Assembly: GCA_052038315.1 (NCBI GenBank)
Contig: JBQGCF010000275.1
Span: forward strand, 1-15,213
Source of the DNA: Iamia sp052038315
Lineage (GTDB): Bacteria > Actinomycetota > Acidimicrobiia > Acidimicrobiales > Iamiaceae
Direction of reading: 5' to 3'
DNA: 15,213 nt
Below the pieces are notes generated by a model, which was not told the DNA's origin, did not search any database, and saw only the letters and a program-made list of their open reading frames with translations. How positions within the stretch are numbered: the stretch's first letter is position 1; the number at the start of each line of letters is the position of its first letter. Of this stretch, positions 6,581-12,460 are shown one piece after another. Position numbers and translations under genes: made by a program.

Positions 6581-7273
6581 ATGAGCACGCCTGCGGCGTT
6601 CCCCGCCCTGCTGGTCGAGGAGGTCCACCGCGCCTACGGCGGGGTGCCCGCCCTCGGCCCGGTCGACCTCGAGGTGGCCGCCGGGGAGCGCGTCGCCCTG
6701 GTGGGCCACAACGGCTCGGGGAAGTCGACCCTGCTGCGCATCGTCGCCGGGCTCCTCGACGCGGACGACGGTTCGGTCGAGATCGCCGGGTGGCCCGGTG
6801 GCGACATCCACGCCCGGGCGACGACGTCGTACCTGCCCGACGACCCGGTCCTCTACGACGACCTGTCGGTGGTGGAGCACGTCGAGTACGTGTCCCGGTT
6901 GTTCGGTGGTGAGGGCTTCGACGACTACGCCGAGGGCGTCGCCGAGAAGCTCGGTCTCGCCGAGCGGCTGGACGACCTGCCCAGCCGGTTCAGCCGCGGC
7001 CTGCGGCAGAAGGCCTCGTTGCTGCTCGGTCTGGCCCGGCCCTTCTCGCTCCTGCTGGTCGACGAGCCGTTCGTCGGCCTCGACGCCCCGGGTCGGCGCG
7101 CTCTGCTCGAGCTGCTCGAGGAGGTCCACGAGGACGGTGCCGCCGTCGTCGTGGCGACCCACGATCCCGAGTTCGTCGACAGGGTCGACCGGGTGGTCGC
7201 GCTGCGGGACGGCGCCATCACCTTCGACGGCAAGGCCACGCCGGCGGAGGTCCTCCGCCTGGTCGGCGCCTAG
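6581..7273 (+). CDS. ABC transporter ATP-binding protein (ABC-2 type)
   Basis: This 230-residue ATPase subunit has Walker A GHNGSGKST (42-50), signature FSRGLRQKASL (137-147), Walker B LLLVDEP (157-163), D-loop GLD (166-168) and H-loop ATHD (192-195). The signature has the R-Q-K form common in ABC-2 type drug, polysaccharide or heme-exporter-like ATPases. The usual Q-loop glutamine is not obvious: the region reads TTSYLPDDPVLYDDLS. It hydrolyses ATP at the cytoplasmic face to drive the 565-residue membrane protein encoded just upstream. ATG 6581 was chosen over GTG 6527, which would overlap the permease and add a non-conserved Asp/Arg/Thr leader. The ribosome site is poor (GCGAG about 10 nt upstream). 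It ends opposite the convergent nuclease gene with a repeat-filled gap. Confidence 0.9.
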   Translation: MSTPAAFPALLVEEVHRAYGGVPALGPVDLEVAAGERVALVGHNGSGKSTLLRIVAGLLDADDGSVEIAGWPGGDIHARATTSYLPDDPVLYDDLSVVEHVEYVSRLFGGEGFDDYAEGVAEKLGLAERLDDLPSRFSRGLRQKASLLLGLARPFSLLLVDEPFVGLDAPGRRALLELLEEVHEDGAAVVVATHDPEFVDRVDRVVALRDGAITFDGKATPAEVLRLVGA

Positions 7274-7286
7274 CCCGCGTTGGGCT
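7272..7286 (+). terminator. Weak hairpin at the ABC ATPase stop codon
   Basis: AGCCC (7272-7276) and GGGCT (7282-7286) enclose the loop GCGTT, starting inside the TAG stop. The stem has only 5 bp and no T-run follows, so the terminator call is tentative. Confidence 0.25.
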
Positions 7287-7293
7287 GGGAGCG

Positions 7294-7376
7294 GACCGCC
7301 CACCGGTCGGGCCGCCCACGGGTCGGGTTGCCCACCGGGTCGGGTTGACCATCGGGTCGGGTCGCCCAGGGATCGG
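7294..7376. repeat. Five imperfect 16-17-bp tandem repeats between convergent genes
   Basis: Units start at 7294, 7311, 7327, 7344 and 7361, with the common pattern G-Y-Y-GCCCA-NN-GGGTCGG. The fourth has GACCAT instead of GCCCAC, and units two and five lack one base. A separate 11-bp direct repeat CCCTCAGCCCG follows at 7378-7388 and 7391-7401, the second copy containing the nuclease stop codon. There are no spacers between units, so this is a minisatellite-like array and not a CRISPR. Confidence 0.7.
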
Positions 7377-7393
7377 GCCCTCAGCCCGGACCC

Positions 7394-7912
7394 TCAGCCC
7401 GAGTCCTCCGGGCAGGCGGACCATCGGCCGAGACCGGCCGTGCGCGCCCGCTCTGCGGCGCGGGCGAAGTCGTCCTCGTGGGCCACGTTGGGCGGGACGG
7501 TGAGCGGCTCGGCGAAGCCCTCCTCGGCCAGGCGCAGGTTGACGAAGACGTCGTCGGCGCGGCGGTAGACGTAGGCCAGCGTGCGGTCGTAGCGATCGGT
7601 CGCCTCGACATCGCCGACCAGGCGGACCTCGGTGCCCACCGGGATCAGCTCCATGAGGGCGTCGGTGGCCTCGGGTCCGAAGCACTCGACCCCGAAGGAC
7701 ACCTCGGGCGTGTCCACGCCGATGAGGCGGATCCTCTCCTCACCGGCGCGGAACGTGTCACCGTCCGTTATGCGGGTGACTGTGACGACCCGGCCCTCTC
7801 GGGCCGGAGCCATGGCGTCGCCATCATCACCGTTGTCAAGGAGCGCGCACCCCGAGATGGGGAGCGTGAGGGCCAGGAGCCCCATGCCGGCCGCCGGCAG
7901 CCGTCTCTTCAC
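7394..7912 (-). CDS. Thermonuclease-family (SNase-like) lipoprotein
   Basis: This 172-residue exported nuclease resembles staphylococcal thermonuclease, which cuts DNA and RNA with Ca2+. The N-terminus is a lipoprotein signal: basic VKRR, a hydrophobic core, and lipobox PISGC with Cys22 as the lipid-bearing residue. The SNase core follows: VVTVTRITDGDTF (metal-binding Asp), IRLIGVDTPE (Arg and Glu of the active site), then ATDRYDRTLAYVYRRAD (second catalytic Arg) and a C-terminal helix region ending GLGRWSACPEDSG. GTG 7912 is chosen because TATGGT lies 7 nt before it and it gives a proper signal peptide. The next in-frame ATG, at residue 10, would remove the basic n-region. It lies 41 bp after tetR on the same strand but has its own -10 box. 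A role in nucleic-acid scavenging is inference. Confidence 0.87.
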   Translation of the reverse strand: MKRRLPAAGMGLLALTLPISGCALLDNGDDGDAMAPAREGRVVTVTRITDGDTFRAGEERIRLIGVDTPEVSFGVECFGPEATDALMELIPVGTEVRLVGDVEATDRYDRTLAYVYRRADDVFVNLRLAEEGFAEPLTVPPNVAHEDDFARAAERARTAGLGRWSACPEDSG

Positions 7913-7919
7913 GGTGCAG

Positions 7920-7925
7920 ACCATA
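7920..7925 (-). promoter_or_regulatory. -10 element TATGGT for leaderless nuclease gene
   Basis: Minus-strand TATGGT (7925 to 7920) is 7 nt before GTG 7912, in the 41-bp gap behind tetR. It suggests a separate leaderless transcript rather than only read-through from tetR. Confidence 0.5.
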
Positions 7926-7953
7926 CGGAGGGGGTGTGACAGCGAAGCCGGGA

Positions 7954-8619
7954 TCAGGCGTCGGGGGAGGGGGACGGTGACGTCGGGCCCTGTCCGGGCA
8001 GGGCTGCGGCGGCCCGGAGGAGCAGGTCGAGGGCGTCCAGGAAGGCCTTGGGGGCGATGCCGTCGCCCTCGATCTCGTGGTGCATGGCGATGCCGTCGTC
8101 GAGGACCTGGACGATCAGGGCGATCAGCTCGGCGTCGGCGGGCAGCTCGATGCCCCCGAGGGCGAGGACGTGGGTGACGACCGCCCGGTAGCCCGCCCGC
8201 TGCTGCTGCTCCCACTCGGCGAGCCGGGGCCGCAGCTCCGGGTTCCGCAGGGCGTGCAGCCGCAGCTCGGCGCGGAGGCGGTTCCAGGTGGAGGCGTCCC
8301 GGTCGGCGCCCCGGTCCCGGAGGGCCGCCATCAGGTCGGCGGGCGAGGTCGCCCCCGTGACGAGGGGTGTCAGGTCGGCGACCTCGTGCGCGGTGCGGGC
8401 GTCGAGCACCGCCGTGAGCAGCTCGTCCTTGTCCCGGAAGTTCGAGTAGAAGGCGCCGCGGGTGTAGCCCGCCCGGGCGGTGACCTCCTCGACGGTCGTG
8501 GCGGCGATCCCCCGATCGGCCATCACCTCCGTCGCCGCGGCGACCAGGGCGGCCCGGGTGACGGCCTGCTGCTCGGCCCGGGTCCTGCGGGCGGGACGGC
8601 CGTTGACGTCCTCGTTCAC
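7954..8619 (-). CDS. TetR-family transcriptional regulator
   Basis: This 221-residue regulator carries an N-terminal TetR helix-turn-helix (about residues 17-63): ALVAAATEVMADRGIAATTVEEVTARAGYTRGAFYSNFRDKDELL. The C-terminal part is helical and variable, as usual for ligand-binding domains of this family. It is divergent from the P450 gene with only 20 bp between start codons, and a 42-bp dyad covers both starts, so it very likely represses itself and the P450 gene in response to a small ligand. GTG 8619 is preferred to the longer frame (GTG or ATG further upstream) because TACACT lies 7 nt before it, and the longer version would run into the P450 gene. The ligand is unknown. Confidence 0.88.
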   Translation of the reverse strand: MNEDVNGRPARRTRAEQQAVTRAALVAAATEVMADRGIAATTVEEVTARAGYTRGAFYSNFRDKDELLTAVLDARTAHEVADLTPLVTGATSPADLMAALRDRGADRDASTWNRLRAELRLHALRNPELRPRLAEWEQQQRAGYRAVVTHVLALGGIELPADAELIALIVQVLDDGIAMHHEIEGDGIAPKAFLDALDLLLRAAAALPGQGPTSPSPSPDA

Positions 8620-8656
8620 ATTCGCGAGTGTATCTGGATATGGCAACGAATCTGAA
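8615..8656. promoter_or_regulatory. 42-bp dyad, probable TetR operator between tetR and the P450 gene
   Basis: TTCACATTCG (8615-8624) and CGAATCTGAA (8647-8656) match at 9 of 10 positions as an inverted repeat. Exactly at the same centre (between 8635 and 8636) lies a second one, TATC-TG-GATA (8631-8640). The dyad overlaps both start codons and the tetR -10 box. Concentric symmetry in a divergent TetR promoter is the usual operator layout; binding is inferred. Confidence 0.6.
8627..8632 (-). promoter_or_regulatory. -10 element TACACT for leaderless tetR
   Basis: Minus-strand TACACT (8632 to 8627) is 7 nt before GTG 8619. A TTCAGA lies 18 nt upstream of it and could act as a weak -35. The box sits inside the proposed operator. 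Confidence 0.5.
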
Positions 8657-9926
8657 GAGCGGGGTTCTCGGGCGGGCAGCCGGGGTAACGGTGACGCCCG
8701 CGGTCGTGGCCTTCGTCGCCTCGTCCCGGCTGCGGGAACGTCCTCACCGCGCCTACGCAGCCCTGCGCCGCCTCGATCCCGTCCATCGCAGCCCGTTCGG
8801 GTTCTGGATCGTCACCGGGCACCCGGAGGCCAGCGCGGTGCTGCGCGACCCCGGCTTCGGCGTCGACGAGAACGCCCACGAGGTCCGTCACCTCCACATC
8901 GGCCCGGTCAGCCGGCTGCTCGGGCGCAGCGACCAGAGCGAGCGAGGCCCCTTCCTCACCCTCGCCTCCGACCTGATGCTCTTCCGGGACCCGCCGGACC
9001 ACACCCGGCTGCGTCGCCTGGTCAACCGGGCCTTCACGCCGCGACGGATGGCCCTGCTGGAGGCGTCGATCACCACCCTCGCCGCCGAGCTGCTCGAACC
9101 CCTGGCCGGGCGGCGCCGCTTCGACGTCATGGACGACTTCGCCTACCCCTTGCCGGCCCGGGTGATCTGCGAGCTGATCGGGTTGCCGCCGACCGACCAC
9201 GAGCTGATCGCCACCCACGGCCGGGACCTCGCCGTCGGGCTGGACCCCTTGCCGACGGCCGACGAGCTGCGCCGCGCCGACGCCGCCGTCACCGCCTTGC
9301 GGGCCCATCTGGCCGAGCCCATCGCCCGGCGTCGGGCGCAGCCCGGTGACGACCTGCTCTCGGACCTGGTGGCGGTCGCCGACGACGGCGATCGGCTGAC
9401 CGAGGACGAGCTCGTGGCCACGGTCGTGCTCCTCCTCATCGCCGGTCACGAGACCACCGCCAACCTGATCGGCAACGCCCTCGTCGCCCTCGACGACGAT
9501 CCCACGGCCCGAGCAGCGATGGCCCACGACGCGGCCGTGGCCGAGACCGGCGTCGACGAGCTCCTGCGGCTCGACCCTCCGGTCCAGATCACGGCGCGGT
9601 TCCCGTTCGCCGACACCGAGCTGGGCGATCACGTCGTCCCGGCCGGGAGCTTCGTGGTCGTCGGGCTCGCCGCGGCCAACCGCGACCCGCGGGTCTTCGC
9701 CGACCCCGACCGGCTGGACCTCACCCGTTCGCCCAACCCCCACCTGGCCTTCGGGGCGGGCGCCCACCACTGCGTCGGAGCCGCTCTGGCCCGGATCGAG
9801 GCCCGCATCGCCCTCCCTGCCCTGCTGCGAGCCGTGCCCGATGCCCGGGTGGCCCAGCCCCTGCCCCGGCGCCGCTCGAGCCTGACGATCCGCGGCTTCC
9901 GCCACCTCTGGGTCGAGCGGCCCTGA
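8640..9926 (+). CDS. Cytochrome P450 monooxygenase
   Basis: This 428-residue soluble bacterial (class I type) P450, of normal length, uses O2 and two electrons from a ferredoxin system to hydroxylate an organic substrate. The I-helix oxygen motif is AGHETT (268-273), the K-helix ExxR is ELLR (307-310), and the heme-binding loop FGAGAHHCVG carries the thiolate Cys378. The C-helix WxxxR-type region is LFRDPPDHTRLRRLVNRAFTPRR. No ferredoxin or reductase gene is adjacent, so redox partners must be elsewhere. ATG 8640 is used, but it lacks both a ribosome site and a correctly spaced -10 box; GTG 8628 and the codons at 8652 and 8691 are alternatives. Expression is probably controlled by the divergent TetR protein. 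The gene ends 10 bp from the convergent ASCH-like gene. Substrate and CYP family are not assignable from sequence alone. Confidence 0.88.
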   Translation: MATNLKSGVLGRAAGVTVTPAVVAFVASSRLRERPHRAYAALRRLDPVHRSPFGFWIVTGHPEASAVLRDPGFGVDENAHEVRHLHIGPVSRLLGRSDQSERGPFLTLASDLMLFRDPPDHTRLRRLVNRAFTPRRMALLEASITTLAAELLEPLAGRRRFDVMDDFAYPLPARVICELIGLPPTDHELIATHGRDLAVGLDPLPTADELRRADAAVTALRAHLAEPIARRRAQPGDDLLSDLVAVADDGDRLTEDELVATVVLLLIAGHETTANLIGNALVALDDDPTARAAMAHDAAVAETGVDELLRLDPPVQITARFPFADTELGDHVVPAGSFVVVGLAAANRDPRVFADPDRLDLTRSPNPHLAFGAGAHHCVGAALARIEARIALPALLRAVPDARVAQPLPRRRSSLTIRGFRHLWVERP

Positions 9927-9936
9927 CCCGCGGTCG

Positions 9937-10524
9937 CTACGACCGGGTCGTCCGGGCGAGGTAGGCCTGCCCCCGCGGGGAGAGTCGGTAGCCGACCTCG
10001 AGGCTCTCGGTCAGGCCGAGGCCCTTGAGCTTGCGGACGTCGAGCTTGAAGGGCTGGCGCTCCCGTCCCACCTCCTCGGCGAGCAGCGTCGAGACGGTGG
10101 CCGGCCGGGCCGCGATGAGCCGCAGCGTCGCCGACGTCCACGGTCCCCACGAGCTGGCCCGGTCGAGGCGGTCGAGACGCCGGTCGAGCTCGGCCACGTC
10201 GTCGTCGGTGAGGCCGTCCGTCGCCGCCAGCTCCGAACGCGGGTCGGGTCCGGCGGCGGGGACGATGGCGATCCGGTAGGTGGGGAGCGACGCGTCGCCG
10301 CGGAGGCGGGACCGGAGGGTGGCGGCATCGGGCTCGCCGGCCCGGTGGGCGTCCTCGTCGGTGAGGGCGTCGGGGTCGACCACGTCGACGGCGGTGACCG
10401 TCAGCCGTCCGGCCGCCGTGCGGTAGGTGTTGCCCACGATCGCCTGGAGGCGCTTCCACCGGCGGAAGAGGACGTCGACCTCGCCCCGCTCGATCGGGTC
10501 GCGGAGCCGCATCTGCACCTGCAC
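9937..10524 (-). CDS. ASCH-like domain protein with C-terminal winged-helix-like region
   Basis: This 195-residue cytoplasmic protein has an N-terminal half that looks like an ASCH/PUA-type RNA-binding domain: a basic FRRWKR patch, then GNTYRTAAGRLTVTAVDVVDP, then LTDEDAHRAGEPD and PTYRIAIVPA. The C-terminal half (about 103-191) reads like a small winged-helix domain: LTDDDVAELDRRLDRLD, a conserved-looking WGPWTSATLRLIAARP, then KLDVRKLKGLGLTESLEVGYRLSPRG. I recall similar two-part proteins in actinobacteria without known function. GTG 10524 is favoured because TACCCT lies 6 nt upstream; Met5 (ATG 10512) is another possible start. It is divergent from the MeaB-like gene across 48 bp. RNA binding is inferred, not shown. 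Confidence 0.68.
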   Translation of the reverse strand: MQVQMRLRDPIERGEVDVLFRRWKRLQAIVGNTYRTAAGRLTVTAVDVVDPDALTDEDAHRAGEPDAATLRSRLRGDASLPTYRIAIVPAAGPDPRSELAATDGLTDDDVAELDRRLDRLDRASSWGPWTSATLRLIAARPATVSTLLAEEVGRERQPFKLDVRKLKGLGLTESLEVGYRLSPRGQAYLARTTRS

Positions 10525-10530
10525 GGCGAC

Positions 10531-10536
10531 AGGGTA
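10531..10536 (-). promoter_or_regulatory. -10 element TACCCT for leaderless ASCH-like gene
   Basis: Minus-strand TACCCT (10536 to 10531) lies 6 nt before GTG 10524; no ribosome site is seen. Confidence 0.5.
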
Positions 10537-10559
10537 CGTGCGGCCGAGGTGGCAGCACC

Positions 10560-10565
10560 TACGGT
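10560..10565 (+). promoter_or_regulatory. -10 element TACGGT for leaderless MeaB-like gene
   Basis: TACGGT lies 7 nt before GTG 10573. It fixes the start in a frame that stays open for a further 228 nt upstream. Confidence 0.55.
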
Positions 10566-10572
10566 CGTCGCC

Positions 10573-11556
10573 GTGAGCGCGCTGCCCGCCGACGAGGCCC
10601 TCGCCGACCTGGTCGCCCGGGCCCGGGCGCGGGAGAAGGCGGCCGTCTCCCGGCTGATCGGCGTGTTCGAGGACTCCCGCCCGTCCGCCGCCGACGACCG
10701 GGCCCGTGTCCTCGAGGCCCTCGACGCGCACGGCGACGGGGACGAGGCGCCCAGCATCGTCCTCGGCGTCACCGGGACGCCCGGGTCCGGCAAGTCGTCG
10801 CTCCTCGCCCGGCTGACCGTCGACGCCCTGGCCGCGTCGGCCGAGCTGTCGATCGCCGTGGTCGCCATCGATCCGTCGAGCCACATCTCCGGCGGTTCGC
10901 TGCTGGGTGACCGCACCCGGATGCGTGCCCCGCTCGACGACCGTCGCCTCTTCTTCCGGAGCCAGGCGTCGGCCACCGAGCTGGGCGGGCTCTCACCGTC
11001 GACGTTCCAGGTGTGCCGGCTGCTGACCCGGCTCTTCCGGTGCGTGATCGTCGAGACGGTCGGGATCGGCCAGAGCGAGGCGGACGTCCGGCACCTCGCC
11101 GATCGGGTGTACCTGGTCCTCCAACCGCTCGGCGGTGACGAGGTCCAGTTCCTCAAGGCGGGGATCATCGAGGTCCCCGACGCCTTCATCCTCAACAAGA
11201 GCGACGAGCCCAGCTCCGAGAGCAGCTACTTCCAGCTCAAGGGCAGCCTCGGCCTGGCCCGGCCCTTCGATGCCCGACCGCCCGAGATCCACCGCACCAG
11301 CGCCCGCACCGGGGCCGGGCTGCCCGAGCTGACGGCCGCCGTCCTGGGCGCCATCGAGGCCACGACGCCCCGGACCCACGCCGAGCGGGAGCCGCACTTC
11401 CTCGAGCGCTGGGTGGAGGACGAGTGGGGTCGCCAGGGGCGGCGGCACCTGGTCGACGTCCTCGGCGGGGCGGCGGACCACATCGCCGCCGCCGGGGGGT
11501 TCGACGCCGCCCAGGTCGCCTTCGACCGCAGCATCCGCTCCGCCCTCGCCGGCTAG
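10573..11556 (+). CDS. MeaB/ArgK-family GTPase (acyl-CoA mutase chaperone)
   Basis: This 327-residue G3E-class P-loop GTPase is of MeaB type. Such proteins protect and reload B12-dependent acyl-CoA mutases (methylmalonyl- or ethylmalonyl-CoA mutase). Motifs in order: Walker A GTPGSGKSS (68-76), the MeaB block DPSSHISGGSLLGDRTRM (100-117), ETVGIGQSE (161-169) with the switch II region, and NKSD (208-211) for guanine specificity. The length is typical. The C-terminal part has HFLERWVEDEWGR, where MeaB proteins dimerise. Unlike many MeaB genes, no mutase subunit is next to it. The region after NKSD (EPSSESSYFQLKGSLGLA) looks unlike the common NKADR form, suggesting a divergent paralogue. With ccr at the window start it fits ethylmalonyl-CoA metabolism; which mutase it serves is not visible. 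Start chosen from the TACGGT box. Confidence 0.85.
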   Translation: MSALPADEALADLVARARAREKAAVSRLIGVFEDSRPSAADDRARVLEALDAHGDGDEAPSIVLGVTGTPGSGKSSLLARLTVDALAASAELSIAVVAIDPSSHISGGSLLGDRTRMRAPLDDRRLFFRSQASATELGGLSPSTFQVCRLLTRLFRCVIVETVGIGQSEADVRHLADRVYLVLQPLGGDEVQFLKAGIIEVPDAFILNKSDEPSSESSYFQLKGSLGLARPFDARPPEIHRTSARTGAGLPELTAAVLGAIEATTPRTHAEREPHFLERWVEDEWGRQGRRHLVDVLGGAADHIAAAGGFDAAQVAFDRSIRSALAG

Positions 11557-11749
11557 CACCGATCGCCCGGCCGGCACCGGCCGCAGTGCCGGGCTCGACC
11601 GGCGGCGGGTCAGGGCGGGCTTCGCCCGGGCCGGTGGTGGGCGTCAGCGGCGGGCGGCGGCCGGCGGCGGGCAGCGGCCGGCGGCTGGCAGCGGGCAGCG
11701 GGCGTCAGCCGGGGGCGAGCGACGGGCGTGCCGACCCCCGGGGAACGGG
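11557..11749. other. GC-only low-complexity gap between convergent genes
   Basis: These 193 bp are made mostly of GGCGGC/GGCAGC-like runs (11640-11715) and contain GGGCGTCAGC twice, at 11639 and near 11698. Two hairpins are visible: CCGGCAC/GTGCCGG (11571-11592) and CGGGC-TTC-GCCCG (11616-11628). No gene is credible here. Confidence 0.45.
11571..11592 (+). terminator. Hairpin after the MeaB-like gene
   Basis: A 7-bp stem CCGGCAC (11571-11577) / GTGCCGG (11586-11592) with an 8-nt loop starts 15 nt after the stop. No T-run follows. An overlapping alternative is GGCCGG-CA-CCGGCC (11569-11582). Confidence 0.35.
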
Positions 11750-12262
11750 TCAGCTCGGGCGGCGGCGTCGTCGGCGGAGGCGGGAGAGGCAGTCCAGCCA
11801 GGCATCGGTGCCGATCGGCTCGCCGGTCAGCGAGCGGGCCAGCTCCTGGAGGGCCATCTCGGGGTCCGACCAGTCGACCTCGGTCTCGGCGGCGAGCGCC
11901 GGGCCCTCGTCGACGACGACCTCGTCCTCGACCCGCACGAGCCGGCGGTGCGGGCGCCCGTCCCGGAAGGACGACACGACGTAGGTGTCGGTGCTGGCCT
12001 GGCCGAGGAAGGTCAGCGTCTCCCCGCCCGACGCCGACAGGGCGCGGGCGAGGTCGTCGTGGTCGAAGAACCGGGCCACCGCCTGGATGCCCGGGCCGTC
12101 CTGCTCGACGACGGCGATGCCGCCGGGCGCCAGGTCGTCGAGCTCGGCCACCGCCTCGCGGACCGGCAGGCGCAGGCCCGTCGGCACGTAGCCGGAGGCG
12201 GTCACCGTGTCCGCCGTGGCCGCCGGTCCCCTCGCGTGCAGGACCAGAAAGTGCCACACCAT
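11750..12262 (-). CDS. Hypothetical actinobacterial protein
   Basis: I do not recognise this 170-residue protein. It has no signal peptide or membrane helix. The first strand is MVWHFLVLHARGP, followed by an alternating α/β pattern: VREAVAELDDLAPGGIAVVEQDGPGIQAVARFFDHDDLARAL, then TLTFLGQASTDTYVVSSFRDG, then an acidic stretch VRVEDEVVVDEGPALAAETEVDW. It ends in a conspicuous run of arginines (LSRLRRRRRRPS), which could bind nucleic acid or simply be a soluble tail. Codon use fits the neighbours. ATG 12262 is chosen; GTG 12277 in frame would add MQTLV. Neither has a ribosome site or a well-spaced TANNNT, though GATTCT (12288-12283) could give a short leader. It is divergent from the F420 oxidoreductase across a locally AT-richer 198-bp gap. 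Confidence 0.62.
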   Translation of the reverse strand: MVWHFLVLHARGPAATADTVTASGYVPTGLRLPVREAVAELDDLAPGGIAVVEQDGPGIQAVARFFDHDDLARALSASGGETLTFLGQASTDTYVVSSFRDGRPHRRLVRVEDEVVVDEGPALAAETEVDWSDPEMALQELARSLTGEPIGTDAWLDCLSRLRRRRRRPS

Positions 12263-12278
12263 GACCAAAGTCTGCACA

Positions 12279-12294
12279 CGTCAGAATCGTCAGA
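12279..12294. repeat. Direct repeat CGTCAGA with 9-bp period upstream of the hypothetical gene
   Basis: CGTCAGA occurs at 12279-12285 and 12288-12294, separated by two bases, and covers the possible -10 GATTCT of the minus-strand gene. It lies in the most AT-rich part of the 12263-12460 gap. It could be a regulator site; that is inference. Confidence 0.35.
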
Positions 12295-12460
12295 CGAAAT
12301 TGCGTGCGCAGCCACATCGCTGACCAGCAGGTCTCTCCGAGAGTGGGCGGAGCACCGCGACAGGCCTGGTCGTCGCCGCCTCAGCCCGCGTCGTCGCCGG
12401 GGCAACCCTAGGCGCGCCCCGGCTGCAACCCCCAACCCCCGGGCATGGTCAGATGACGCC

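Larger units (their letters stand above)
10522..10575. repeat. 9-bp inverted repeat across two divergent start codons
   Basis: CACGGCGAC (10522-10530) and GTCGCCGTG (10567-10575) are exact reverse complements, so both genes begin with the same GTCGCC-GTG context. Inside the gap is a smaller dyad AGGTG-GCAG-CACCT (10547-10560) that touches the MeaB-side -10 box. Confidence 0.55.

Noticed and set aside
4516..6588. 690-residue minus-strand open frame opposite the ABC permease
   Set aside because: The translation is Gln/His/Gly/Arg-rich and lacks domains, and the plus strand encodes a clear polytopic membrane protein. Its tail at 4520-4700 has no start codon of its own.
7294..7376. Possible CRISPR array
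   Set aside because: The units are 16-17 bp, imperfect and directly adjacent, without spacers, and there are no cas genes.
8616..9905. 429-residue minus-strand open frame opposite the P450 gene
   Set aside because: The opposite strand has all P450 motifs; the minus frame is Gly/Gln/Val-rich shadow sequence.
10345..10572. Upstream extension of the MeaB-like gene
   Set aside because: It runs antisense through the ASCH-like gene. The domain and the -10 box place the start at GTG 10573.
11640..11715. GGCGGC/GGCAGC-rich run as a structured RNA gene
   Set aside because: It is simple-sequence GC repetition with no stable long-range pairing that I could trace, so I list it only as low-complexity sequence.
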